Assembly (NCBI GenBank): GCA_045538555.1
Contig: JAZSRP010000029.1
Span: 1 to 8,272 of the forward strand
Direction of reading: 5' to 3'
DNA from: Coliplasma sp045538555
Lineage (GTDB): Bacteria; Bacillota; Clostridia; Oscillospirales; CAG-382
DNA: 8,272 nt
A program made the translations under genes and the position numbers. This document shows, in pieces, positions 1-6,655 of this stretch. Position 1 is the first letter of the stretch, and each line of letters starts with the position of its first letter. The notes under the pieces were generated by a model that was given only the letters and a program-made list of their open reading frames with translations, ran no database searches and had not been told where the DNA came from.

Positions 1-2138
1 GCGAGAGCTGATTCAAGATCTGCAACAGAATCCTCGGTGTAGATGGAGGTGTCAATAGCATTTGCATCTGCAACTGCCTGATTGTACTCTGTATAATCCG
101 CATCCTCCACCGTTTCCTCGGAGGTGAGATCAAAATAGACATCAAAGGTAATCTTTGTGTCGGTATTGTTTGCGGTATAGGTGGTACCGGAGTGAGTGCC
201 GTTTGAGGTGGTCAGCGTGAGGGTGCAATCATCTGCAATGGTAACACCGCTGTTTACCACGATGGCAAGGTAGAGGTCGTAGATATTGCCCACAACAAAC
301 GTCTCGTCGGTGTATTCTGCCCAATCGGATCCGTCAATGGAATCGATGGTGTACCAGATGTTGTATGCGCTTGAAATATAATCAACAATGTTCAGATCGG
401 TCCTGCCATTGATGGTTGTCAGCACAGGAGTAAATACAGTGTCGCCGACCTTGGGGGTTCTTGCGTCGATAGTAAACTCAAGAGAGGTTATGGTAACAAC
501 TTCTTTTTCGATCAATGCTTCAATGGCATCAAGTATTGCTTGAGTTGCGGCATCAACGGTTGCCTGCTGATCTGCGGGGAGACGGTTTACGTTTACGTAA
601 AGTGCTGCCTCAAGAACCTCCCAGGAATCAGCGGTGTAATCCGAGGAGTCAAGTGCTTTTGCCGCAGAAACAGCCGCATTGTACTGGGTGTAATCTGCAA
701 GGTCTTCTGAGGAATAAACAACAGAAATGTAGGGAGCTGCTCCAAGGGTTTTGTTTTCGATATCGATGTTGTGGAGCTCCAAAACGTCTCCTTCTTTTGC
801 AATGTAGAGGTTTTGTGCGTTTTGGTCACTGCCGGGAACGGTGTCTTCCCAAGAATGCACTGCAATGAAGAATTCATCGGAGGCAAGGTTTGTGTCCACA
901 TCAACGCCGCCGCCTGCCCATACGCCCTTGACAACGTAGCCGTTTACGGAATCATCCCACTTTGCCACGAGGTTGTAGGTCCAGAGTGTGTTTGCGGTGC
1001 TTGCGTTTATGGTGCCAAAATCAGAGGTGAAGATCTGGGATGCGCCTGCGTCGATGTAAGTATTGAATCCGTCAACGTACACGTATCCGGAGGCAGCAGT
1101 CTCACCTGACTGTACAGTGTCGGCAACAGCGGCTTTGAGCAGCTCTGCCATGGCGTCCTGCTCTGCTTCTGTTGAGTTGGGATCGTTGAGCATTTCAACT
1201 GCCTGGTTGTAGAGGCGGTGGAGAGTCTCAAGGTCCTGCTCTGTATAATCGGTGTAAACAGCTTTTTTTGCCTGGTTTACTGCGCTGGAAAGTCCCGAAT
1301 CGATGTTGTTGTAGCCGTACTGTGCCATGATGGCGGGATAATCCTTGTATGCCACGTTTACGTCAAGCATATCAAGTCCGATGCCGTCATACTCGTATCC
1401 GTAGAAAGAATACTGCCACATACCGCACTCATTGCTGAGGTTGTAGGAATAAGGAGAGTAGGAACTTATAGAGGTTGAAGAGGAAACCCATGCGATCCAT
1501 GTGTCGTATGTGTTCTTTACAGCAGAAGAAATTCCGTCATAGAGTCCATAGTTTCCGTAGATGCCGGGGAAATATCCTGCGTCCACCATGGTTTCGCACC
1601 AGCCGTAGCACACGTTTGAAAGAGCTGACTCACTCAATGCCAGCTGATCCGATTCCTCAATATCGATATAAAGAGGGTATTCAAAGTACATGTCGTATGC
1701 TTCTACAACTTCGATACAGAACTGTGCTTCGGCAGCGGCCTCTGCATAGGTGAGGGCATAGGAGTAATAGTAAAGACCAATGTCCATTCCTGCCTCACGC
1801 GCCATGTTGTAATAGGTAACAAAGTGAGGATCATAATAACGTCCGCTGGAATCCTCGCTACCAAGACGGAGAATAACAAAATCACAACCGTCGGCCTTCA
1901 TTTTTGCAAAATTCACGAGTGAATAGTCTGCACCGGAATCATCATTTGAATATCCGTTTGCGTAGTTGTTGTCGCCGACGTTGTAAAAAGAAACGTCGCA
2001 ACCCCAATAGAGGTTGTCGGCGGATCCGGGGATTCCTGCGCCGTCAAGTGCCGATACGGACAGTCCGGGAAACACTATCATCGATAGCATCATAAAGACG
2101 GCAACAGAAAGAGAGCAAAGTTTTTTTGCAAGCTTCAT
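1..2138 (-). CDS. Secreted GH25 lysozyme-like protein with FIVAR repeats (partial, C-terminus off the left edge)
   Basis: An uninterrupted minus-strand frame of 712 codons runs from ATG at 2138 to the window edge with no stop. The start is supported by GGAGGG 7 nt upstream. Residues 1-30 form a typical signal peptide (MKLAKK, a hydrophobic core, then VSA before L31), so the product is exported. Residues about 43-270 match the GH25 muramidase fold: CDVS (D48), DFVILRLG (87-93), YIDIEE with the family's Asp-x-Glu pair (D159, E161), YGNYGLY, IAWV, and MWQYS followed by LDVNVAYKDY. GH25 enzymes cleave the MurNAc-GlcNAc bond of peptidoglycan; activity here is inferred from retained acidic residues. 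Residues 281-338, 482-546 and 681 onward are helical FIVAR-like segments. Two beta-rich stretches (about 350-475 and 547-672) I cannot name. Any sorting signal, SLH or wall-binding domain would lie beyond the edge. Transcription appears independent of the upstream pdxK operon. I am confident of the family and less so of activity or target (self wall remodelling or attack on rivals). Confidence 0.9.
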   Translation of the reverse strand, partial: MKLAKKLCSLSVAVFMMLSMIVFPGLSVSALDGAGIPGSADNLYWGCDVSFYNVGDNNYANGYSNDDSGADYSLVNFAKMKADGCDFVILRLGSEDSSGRYYDPHFVTYYNMAREAGMDIGLYYYSYALTYAEAAAEAQFCIEVVEAYDMYFEYPLYIDIEESDQLALSESALSNVCYGWCETMVDAGYFPGIYGNYGLYDGISSAVKNTYDTWIAWVSSSTSISSYSPYSYNLSNECGMWQYSFYGYEYDGIGLDMLDVNVAYKDYPAIMAQYGYNNIDSGLSSAVNQAKKAVYTDYTEQDLETLHRLYNQAVEMLNDPNSTEAEQDAMAELLKAAVADTVQSGETAASGYVYVDGFNTYIDAGASQIFTSDFGTINASTANTLWTYNLVAKWDDSVNGYVVKGVWAGGGVDVDTNLASDEFFIAVHSWEDTVPGSDQNAQNLYIAKEGDVLELHNIDIENKTLGAAPYISVVYSSEDLADYTQYNAAVSAAKALDSSDYTADSWEVLEAALYVNVNRLPADQQATVDAATQAILDAIEALIEKEVVTITSLEFTIDARTPKVGDTVFTPVLTTINGRTDLNIVDYISSAYNIWYTIDSIDGSDWAEYTDETFVVGNIYDLYLAIVVNSGVTIADDCTLTLTTSNGTHSGTTYTANNTDTKITFDVYFDLTSEETVEDADYTEYNQAVADANAIDTSIYTEDSVADLESAL

Positions 2139-2145
2139 AAAAGTT

Positions 2146-2151
2146 CCCTCC
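2146..2151 (-). promoter_or_regulatory. Ribosome binding site of the GH25 gene
   Basis: On the minus strand this reads GGAGGG, 7 nt before the ATG at 2138, directly after a run of nine Ts in the leader. It fixes the start codon and places the signal peptide at the true N-terminus. Confidence 0.85.
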
Positions 2152-2175
2152 AAAAAAAAATAAAATATCCGACTT

Positions 2176-2205
2176 ATTATATCACATCCGCGCAAATAAT
2201 GTCAA
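2176..2205 (-). promoter_or_regulatory. Near-consensus sigma-A promoter of the GH25 gene
   Basis: On the minus strand TTGACA (2200-2205) and TATAAT (2176-2181) are both perfect matches, 18 nt apart, and the -10 box is preceded by TGA, giving an extended -10 (TGATATAAT). Transcription should begin near 2169, leaving a leader of roughly 30 nt. It lies downstream of the pdxK terminator, so the GH25 gene should form its own unit. No operator is obvious. Confidence 0.85.
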
Positions 2206-2278
2206 CAATATCGGAGGTTTCTAAAGTGTTTTTGTGCAAACAGACAAGAAAACAAAGCGGTTTATGGTTTATTGTAAC

Positions 2279-2314
2279 AAAAAAAGTACCGCAATCAATA
2301 CATGCGGTACTTTT
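2279..2314 (-). terminator. Intrinsic terminator of the serC-serA-pdxK operon
   Basis: A perfect 12-bp inverted repeat (2282-2293 with 2303-2314, core AGTACCGCA) encloses a 9-nt loop. On the minus strand it is followed by seven consecutive Ts (2279-2285, partly within the stem). It begins about 10 nt after the pdxK stop codon. The plus-strand side has no T run beyond the stem, so it acts for leftward transcription. Confidence 0.93.
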
Positions 2315-2324
2315 GTACGTATTG

Positions 2325-3155
2325 CTATTCCAGAGATTTGAGCAGGAGCGGAATCACGGGTTCAAACCTTGCGCCATACCAGTGACCGGGATGCTTTTGA
2401 GTCTCTCTGATGCACTCCACGGTATAGTCAGCGGCGATCTGTGCGGCCTGCACTGCGGTTTTTCCTCTCGAAAGCGCGCCGACAAACGCAGAAGCGTAGA
2501 TGTCTCCGGTACCGTGACAGCCCTTGGAGATCTTTTCGTGGCGGTAGTAGGAGTAAGAACCGTTTTCCAGCACTGCAACGCCTGTGGTACTGTCATCGTA
2601 GGACACACCTGTCAGGACAACGTTTTTGCACCCAAGTGACGCAAGCTTGTCAATCAGCTCGGCGACGTACTGATGATCGTATTGGGTCTTGTACTCCGTG
2701 CCCGTGAGGAGGCATGCCTCTGTTATGTTGGGCAAGAGATAATCTGCAACAGAGCAGAGTGATCTCATTTCTTTTACAAAACCGTCATCAAATCCCACGT
2801 ACAGCTTTCCGTTGTCTGCCATGGCAGGATCAACCACAGTTATCCCATCGGGATTTTTGGAGGTGAGGATGATATCTTTTACAATACCGATCTGCCTTGC
2901 ACTGCCCAGATAACCTGTATAGACGGTGTCAAACTTGATGTTTTCCTTTTGCCAGTGGGCATTGATGGCAGGCATATCGTCCGTGAGGTCACGGAACGTA
3001 AAACCCTCAAACCCGCCTGTGTGGGTAGAAAGCACCGCCGAGGGAAGAACACATGTCTCGATACCGCAGGCGGAAATGATGGGAAGCGCTACGGTCAGTG
3101 AGCATTGGCCCACGCAGGAAATGTCCTGAATGGTCAAGATTCTTTTATTTGACAT
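2325..3155 (-). CDS. pdxK: Pyridoxal/pyridoxamine kinase (PdxK/PdxY type)
   Basis: This 276-residue protein belongs to the ribokinase/PfkB superfamily and phosphorylates the 5'-hydroxyl of pyridoxal, pyridoxamine or pyridoxine, salvaging B6 towards PLP in the cytoplasm. Visible signatures are the N-terminal strand RILTIQDISCVGQCSL, the substrate-lid segment STHTGGF (43-49), GYLGSARQ (81-88), DPAMADNGKLY (109-119), LPNITEA (141-147) and the ATP-site motif CHGTGD (213-218), in which D218 is the expected catalytic base. Length is normal for the family. The ATG at 3155 is preferred over an in-frame TTG at 3164, because AAGGAG lies 9 nt before the ATG but abuts the TTG. The gene begins 13 nt after serA and its ribosome binding site overlaps the serA stop codon, so it is the last gene of the serC-serA operon and is closed by the terminator at 2279-2314. 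Family members overlap with hydroxymethylpyrimidine kinases, but the motifs favour a B6 kinase. Confidence 0.93.
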   Translation of the reverse strand: MSNKRILTIQDISCVGQCSLTVALPIISACGIETCVLPSAVLSTHTGGFEGFTFRDLTDDMPAINAHWQKENIKFDTVYTGYLGSARQIGIVKDIILTSKNPDGITVVDPAMADNGKLYVGFDDGFVKEMRSLCSVADYLLPNITEACLLTGTEYKTQYDHQYVAELIDKLASLGCKNVVLTGVSYDDSTTGVAVLENGSYSYYRHEKISKGCHGTGDIYASAFVGALSRGKTAVQAAQIAADYTVECIRETQKHPGHWYGARFEPVIPLLLKSLE

Positions 3156-3164
3156 AAAAGTCAA

Positions 3165-3170
3165 CTCCTT
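3165..3170 (-). promoter_or_regulatory. Ribosome binding site of pdxK, overlapping the serA stop
   Basis: AAGGAG on the minus strand shares two bases with the TAA stop of serA (3169-3171) and lies 9 nt before the ATG at 3155. It decides between this ATG and the upstream TTG, and suggests that ribosomes finishing serA can re-initiate on pdxK. Confidence 0.8.
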
Positions 3171-4326
3171 ATCTTGCCAGAACCCTTACGACGCCGTCAA
3201 TGGCGCTGATATCACGGATGACGTTGTCGGAGATGTTCTCGTTGGAATCAAATATTGAGATTGCGTTTGTGCCCTTGGACTGGGACAGCAGAGACTCGAT
3301 GTTGACGTTGTCCTTGGACAAAACGCCGGAGATCTGAGAGAGCATGTTGGGTACGTTCTCGTGAAGAACGATAACACGGTTTGCAGCGGAACGAGGGAGA
3401 GAAATCTCGGGATAGTTCACACTGTTTTTGATGTTGCCGTTCTCGATGTAGTCAATGAGCTGTCTTGCTGCCATAACTGCACAGTTGTCCTCGGACTCGG
3501 GAGTGGAAGCACCCAGGTGAGGAATGGTGACGCAGTGGGGCACGTTGAGGAGCTCCTCGCAGGGGAAATCGGTAACGTAGGAAGCTACCTTGCCTGATTT
3601 GAGCGCTTCGATCATATCCGGAACGTTGCAGAGATCGCCTCTGGAGAGGTTGATGATTCTGACCCCGTCCTTCATTTTGGAGATGGTCTCCTTGTTGATG
3701 ATGCCCTTGGTGGTGGGCAGTGAGGGAATGTGATATGTGATATAATCGCTCTGCGCGTAGATCTCGTCATAGTTATCGGCCTTTTCAACCGCACGGGAGA
3801 GAGACCAAGCGTTTTTGACGGTGATGTAAGGGTCACAGCCCACGACGCTCATGCCAAGTCCGTACGCAACGTTTGCTACCATGCCGCCGATTGCACCCAA
3901 ACCGATAACGCCCAGCTTTTTGCCCATGATCTCGGGGCCGGCAAAAGCGCTCTTGCCTTTTTCGACCTGCTTGGGAACGTCAGCGCCTGTGAGTCCGCTT
4001 GCCCAGTTGATGCCGCCCACGATATCGCGGGATGCAAGCATCAGAGCGGCAACTGCCAGCTCTTTGACACCGTTTGCGTTGGCACCGGGAGTGTTGAATA
4101 CAACAATACCCTGCTGAGAGCAACGGTCAAGGGGAATATTGTTGACACCTGCGCCTGCTCTTGCGATGGCAAGGAGGGAGGGCTCAAATTCAGTCTCCAG
4201 CAGAGATGCGCTGCGGACAAGAATGCCCTCGGCGTTCTCTACGCTGTCGGAAACGTTGTATTTTGCGGAATCAAATTCATCAAGACCGATCTTGCTGATC
4301 TTGTTAAAAAGCTTAATGTTGGTCAT
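3169..4326 (-). CDS. serA: D-3-phosphoglycerate dehydrogenase, short form with C-terminal ACT domain
   Basis: This 385-residue cytoplasmic enzyme oxidises 3-phosphoglycerate to 3-phosphohydroxypyruvate with NAD, the committed step of serine synthesis. The substrate domain shows LVRSASL (36-42) and RAGAGVNNIP (56-65). The Rossmann domain carries GLGAIG (142-147) with D165 at the end of the second strand, which fits NAD over NADP. Active-site elements are R229 in NLSRGD, acidic E257/E258, and H270 in PHLGASTPESEDNCAVMA. Residues about 317-385 form an ACT domain, the usual site of allosteric control by serine, but the long intervening ASB domain of large SerA proteins is absent. The start codon overlaps the serC stop by one base (TGATG), and AGGAG lies 8 nt upstream inside serC, so translational coupling is expected. 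Size and sequence resemble clostridial SerA. Serine feedback in this short form is inferred only. Confidence 0.96.
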   Translation of the reverse strand: MTNIKLFNKISKIGLDEFDSAKYNVSDSVENAEGILVRSASLLETEFEPSLLAIARAGAGVNNIPLDRCSQQGIVVFNTPGANANGVKELAVAALMLASRDIVGGINWASGLTGADVPKQVEKGKSAFAGPEIMGKKLGVIGLGAIGGMVANVAYGLGMSVVGCDPYITVKNAWSLSRAVEKADNYDEIYAQSDYITYHIPSLPTTKGIINKETISKMKDGVRIINLSRGDLCNVPDMIEALKSGKVASYVTDFPCEELLNVPHCVTIPHLGASTPESEDNCAVMAARQLIDYIENGNIKNSVNYPEISLPRSAANRVIVLHENVPNMLSQISGVLSKDNVNIESLLSQSKGTNAISIFDSNENISDNVIRDISAIDGVVRVLAR

Positions 4327-5402
4327 CAGGCGTTCTCCTGTTCGTATTGTTTCATAAATTCAACCAGCTTTTCCACACCCTCTCTGGGCATTGCGTTGTA
4401 GATGGATGCGCGCATGCCGCCTACGGAACGGTGGCCCTTGAGGTTGACAAAACCGGCTTTTGCTGCTTTGGAGCAGAAATCCTTGTCTTTGTCTGCGTCG
4501 CCGGTGACAAAGCAGACGTTCATGAGAGATCTGAACTCTTTGTCTGCGGTTGCCTTGAACAGTTTGCTGTTGTCAAGATAATCGTAGAGGATAGCGGCTT
4601 TTTCGATGTTCATTTTTTCCATCACGGAGAGACCGCCGAGAGAAAGGATCCACTCATATACCAGGCCTGCAATGTAGATAGAATAGCAGGGGGGAGTGTT
4701 GTACATAGAACCGTTATCGGCTGCCACCTTGTAGTCCAGCATAACGGGAGTTCCCTCACGTGCATTGCCCAGCAGGTCCTCGCGTACGATAACAAGAGTC
4801 ATACCGGAGGGACCCATGTTTTTCTGTGCGCCTGCATAGATGAGTCCAAACTTGGAAACGTCTATCTCACGGGAGAGGATGCCGGAGGACATGTCTGCAA
4901 CGAGAGGAATATCACCTGTATCGGGAATGTAATTGTAGGTGGTGCCAAAAATGGTGTTGTTGTAGCAGATGTGAACGTAGTCTGCATCGGGGGAGAAGGA
5001 ATCAACAAAGGGAACGTATGCAAAATTGCGATCCTTGGAGGAAGCAATAACGTTCACGGTGCCAAATTTTGCGGCCTCGTCAGCGGCTTTTTTTGAAAAC
5101 TGACCGGAGACGATATAATCTGCTTTCTTGTTTTTATTCATGAGGTTGAGAGGAACAGCCGAAAACTGTGTGGTTGCGCCGCCCTGAAGGAAGAGAACCT
5201 TGTAGTTGTCGGGAATGTTCATCAGCTTGCGGAGGTTGGCCTCAGCTGCGTTGATGATCTCCTCGTATACGGGAGATCTGTGGCTCATCTCCATGACGGA
5301 CATGCCGCTGTTGTTGTAGTTGGTCATTTCTGCAGCCGCTTTGTCCAGGACGGAAAGAGGAAGCATAGAGGGACCTGCCGAAAAATTGAAAACACGTTCC
5401 AT
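4326..5402 (-). CDS. serC: Phosphoserine aminotransferase
   Basis: This 358-residue class V aminotransferase uses PLP and glutamate to convert 3-phosphohydroxypyruvate to O-phosphoserine. It begins with the hallmark FNFSAGPSMLP, followed by MEMSHRSPVYEEI (37-49), the cofactor-phosphate loop GGATTQF (74-80), D170 in the VADMSSGI segment that contacts the pyridine nitrogen, and the Schiff-base lysine K194 in AGAQKNMGPSG. The C-terminal substrate motif GHRSVGGMRASIYNAM (323-338) is intact. AAAGGAG lies 11 nt before the ATG, a slightly long spacing. It is the first gene of the serC-serA-pdxK operon. SerC enzymes in some bacteria also act in de novo PLP synthesis on 4-phosphohydroxythreonine; nothing here shows that role, and the linked kinase points to B6 salvage instead. 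No serB phosphatase follows. Confidence 0.97.
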   Translation of the reverse strand: MERVFNFSAGPSMLPLSVLDKAAAEMTNYNNSGMSVMEMSHRSPVYEEIINAAEANLRKLMNIPDNYKVLFLQGGATTQFSAVPLNLMNKNKKADYIVSGQFSKKAADEAAKFGTVNVIASSKDRNFAYVPFVDSFSPDADYVHICYNNTIFGTTYNYIPDTGDIPLVADMSSGILSREIDVSKFGLIYAGAQKNMGPSGMTLVIVREDLLGNAREGTPVMLDYKVAADNGSMYNTPPCYSIYIAGLVYEWILSLGGLSVMEKMNIEKAAILYDYLDNSKLFKATADKEFRSLMNVCFVTGDADKDKDFCSKAAKAGFVNLKGHRSVGGMRASIYNAMPREGVEKLVEFMKQYEQENA

Positions 5403-5447
5403 AGCTATATATACTCCTTTACGGTGTAATAATTTTTGTCATTGTCC

Positions 5448-5476
5448 ATATTACTACATTATCCAATTAAAGTCAA
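5448..5476 (-). promoter_or_regulatory. Probable promoter of the serC-serA-pdxK operon
   Basis: On the minus strand TTGACT (5471-5476, 5 of 6 matches) is followed after 17 nt by TAATAT (5448-5453, 4 of 6). Transcription would start near 5441, giving a leader of about 40 nt, too short for a T-box or riboswitch. The -10 box is weak, so regulation at initiation is possible. It is back to back with the stronger rightward promoter. Confidence 0.6.
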
Positions 5477-5496
5477 TAGCTTTTCTTCCAAATATA

Positions 5497-5525
5497 TTGA
5501 CATGATGGGGAGAATTTGTTACAAT
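5497..5525 (+). promoter_or_regulatory. Strong sigma-A promoter of the oxidoreductase-cpsC-cpsD operon
   Basis: TTGACA (5497-5502) and TACAAT (5520-5525, 5 of 6) are separated by exactly 17 nt, with TG one base before the -10 box (extended -10). The expected start is near 5532, leaving a leader of about 55 nt before the ATG at 5588. No long leader structure is apparent. Confidence 0.82.
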
Positions 5526-5587
5526 CAATGATACGTTGGGGTTGTATGTGGCGACCCTGATGCCATCTTTTCTGCGGGAGGGCCAAA

Positions 5588-6637
5588 ATGTCCCCAAAAA
5601 AATTGGGATTCGGCATCATCGGCTGCGGCACTATTGCCGATTTTCACGCAAATGCTTTGCTTCAGCTTTCCTCTGATGCAGAGCTTTTTGGTGTGTGTGA
5701 TACCGTGTACGATGCGGCCGAAAAATTTGCCGCCAGACATGGTACAAGGGCATATTCCTCCGTTGAGGAGATGCTTTCTGACAAAGAAATTGACGTGGTT
5801 AATATCTGCACTCCCAGCGGTTATCATGCCTCTGCGGTGATGCAGGCGGCACGGGCGGGAAAGCATATCGTGGTAGAAAAGCCGGTGTGTATCAATGTGT
5901 CTCAGATGTTGGAGACCGAGCGTGTGTGCAGAGAATGCGGCGTTACAGTTTCCGTGGTGTCCCAAAACCGATTTGCACGCAGTGTGTATATGGTCAAAAA
6001 GGCCGTTGAGGACGGATTGCTGGGGCGTCTGCTGTGTGCAGATATATATATGAAATATCACCGATCTCAGGAATATTACGATCAGGGTAGCTGGCGTGGT
6101 ACAAGACGTGTTGACGGCGGCGGTGCGCTGATGAATCAGGGGATCCACGGTGTTGATCTTTTGCTGTATATAGCAGGAGAAGTAAAAAGCGTGTACGCCG
6201 TATCAAAAACGCTTGCCCGCAACATTGAAGTTGAGGACACTCTCAGCGCTGTGCTGGAATACAAAAACGGAGCCACGGGAGTGATCCAGGCAACCACCTC
6301 TGTGTATCCGGGGTATCCCAGACGTCTTGACATCAATGGCGACAAGGGAACCATCATTCTTGATGAGACCTCTATTTTGCGCTGGGATCTCAAGGATTCT
6401 GCAAGATATGAGGACGTGGTGCTCCAGCCGGCATTTACTCACGGGGCGTCCACGCCCACTGCAATTTCGGTGGACGGTCATATCAGACAGATAGAGGACA
6501 TGATACGTGCGGTCAGAAACGGAAGCCGGCCACTATCCTCCTTTCAGGATGGGAAAAAAGCAGTGGAGCTGATCCTTGCCATATACCGGTCAGCAGCAGA
6601 AAAAAGACCGGTGAGCCCAGAAGAAATCTACCAATAA
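5588..6637 (+). CDS. Gfo/Idh/MocA family oxidoreductase, probably sugar or sugar-nucleotide dehydrogenase
   Basis: This 349-residue cytoplasmic protein has the two-domain Gfo/Idh/MocA layout. The N-terminal Rossmann domain starts with FGIIGCGTIA (8-17) and includes NICTPSGYH (72-80) and VVEKP (95-99), where K98 is the usual catalytic lysine. The C-terminal alpha/beta domain contains SWRGTRRVDGGGALMNQGIHGVDLL (168-192), whose H187 and D190 are typical active-site positions in the family. Members oxidise or reduce a hydroxyl of free sugars, inositols or UDP-sugars with NAD(P). Substrate cannot be read from sequence. The closely following CpsC/CpsD genes make a nucleotide-sugar 3-dehydrogenase for surface polysaccharide, in the manner of WlbA/WbpB, a reasonable guess. 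GGGAGGG lies 5 nt before the ATG and supports the start. It is first in its operon, and the next gene starts 18 nt after its stop. Family confidence is high; the substrate is unassigned. Confidence 0.9.
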   Translation: MSPKKLGFGIIGCGTIADFHANALLQLSSDAELFGVCDTVYDAAEKFAARHGTRAYSSVEEMLSDKEIDVVNICTPSGYHASAVMQAARAGKHIVVEKPVCINVSQMLETERVCRECGVTVSVVSQNRFARSVYMVKKAVEDGLLGRLLCADIYMKYHRSQEYYDQGSWRGTRRVDGGGALMNQGIHGVDLLLYIAGEVKSVYAVSKTLARNIEVEDTLSAVLEYKNGATGVIQATTSVYPGYPRRLDINGDKGTIILDETSILRWDLKDSARYEDVVLQPAFTHGASTPTAISVDGHIRQIEDMIRAVRNGSRPLSSFQDGKKAVELILAIYRSAAEKRPVSPEEIYQ

Positions 6638-6655
6638 AATAAAAAGGGGAAAACA

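Noticed and set aside
515..1478. Several plus-strand ORFs of 86-117 codons at the left end
   Set aside because: All lie antisense to the GH25/FIVAR gene, whose minus-strand frame is continuous for 712 codons with a signal peptide and recognisable domains.
2199..2639. Plus-strand 146-codon ORF across the pdxK end and terminator
   Set aside because: It runs antisense through pdxK and through the terminator hairpin, has no ribosome binding site, and its translation shows no family pattern. It starts within the GH25 promoter.
3156..3164. TTG at 3164 as an alternative start for pdxK
   Set aside because: It would sit directly against the AAGGAG ribosome binding site with no spacing, while the ATG three codons later has ideal 9-nt spacing.
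3729..3745. GTGATATGTGATATAAT resembling the AGTGATATT array cores
   Set aside because: It lies inside serA and encodes a normal part of the protein (SDYITYHIP), with no hairpins between copies; chance similarity.
3730..4401. Plus-strand 223-codon ORF antisense to serA
   Set aside because: The minus-strand serA product is fully conserved. The antisense translation is cysteine-rich and featureless, a product of codon bias on the opposite strand.
4347..5096. Plus-strand 249-codon ORF antisense to serC
   Set aside because: It is an open shadow frame of serC with no start signals and no recognisable motif.
5403..5440. Riboswitch or T-box leader for the serine operon
   Set aside because: The predicted leader is only about 40 nt with no T-box motif, antiterminator or terminator hairpin.
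5525..6148. Minus-strand 207-codon ORF antisense to the oxidoreductase
   Set aside because: It overlaps the well-supported oxidoreductase Rossmann domain, is rich in His/Thr/Cys shadow residues and has no ribosome binding site.
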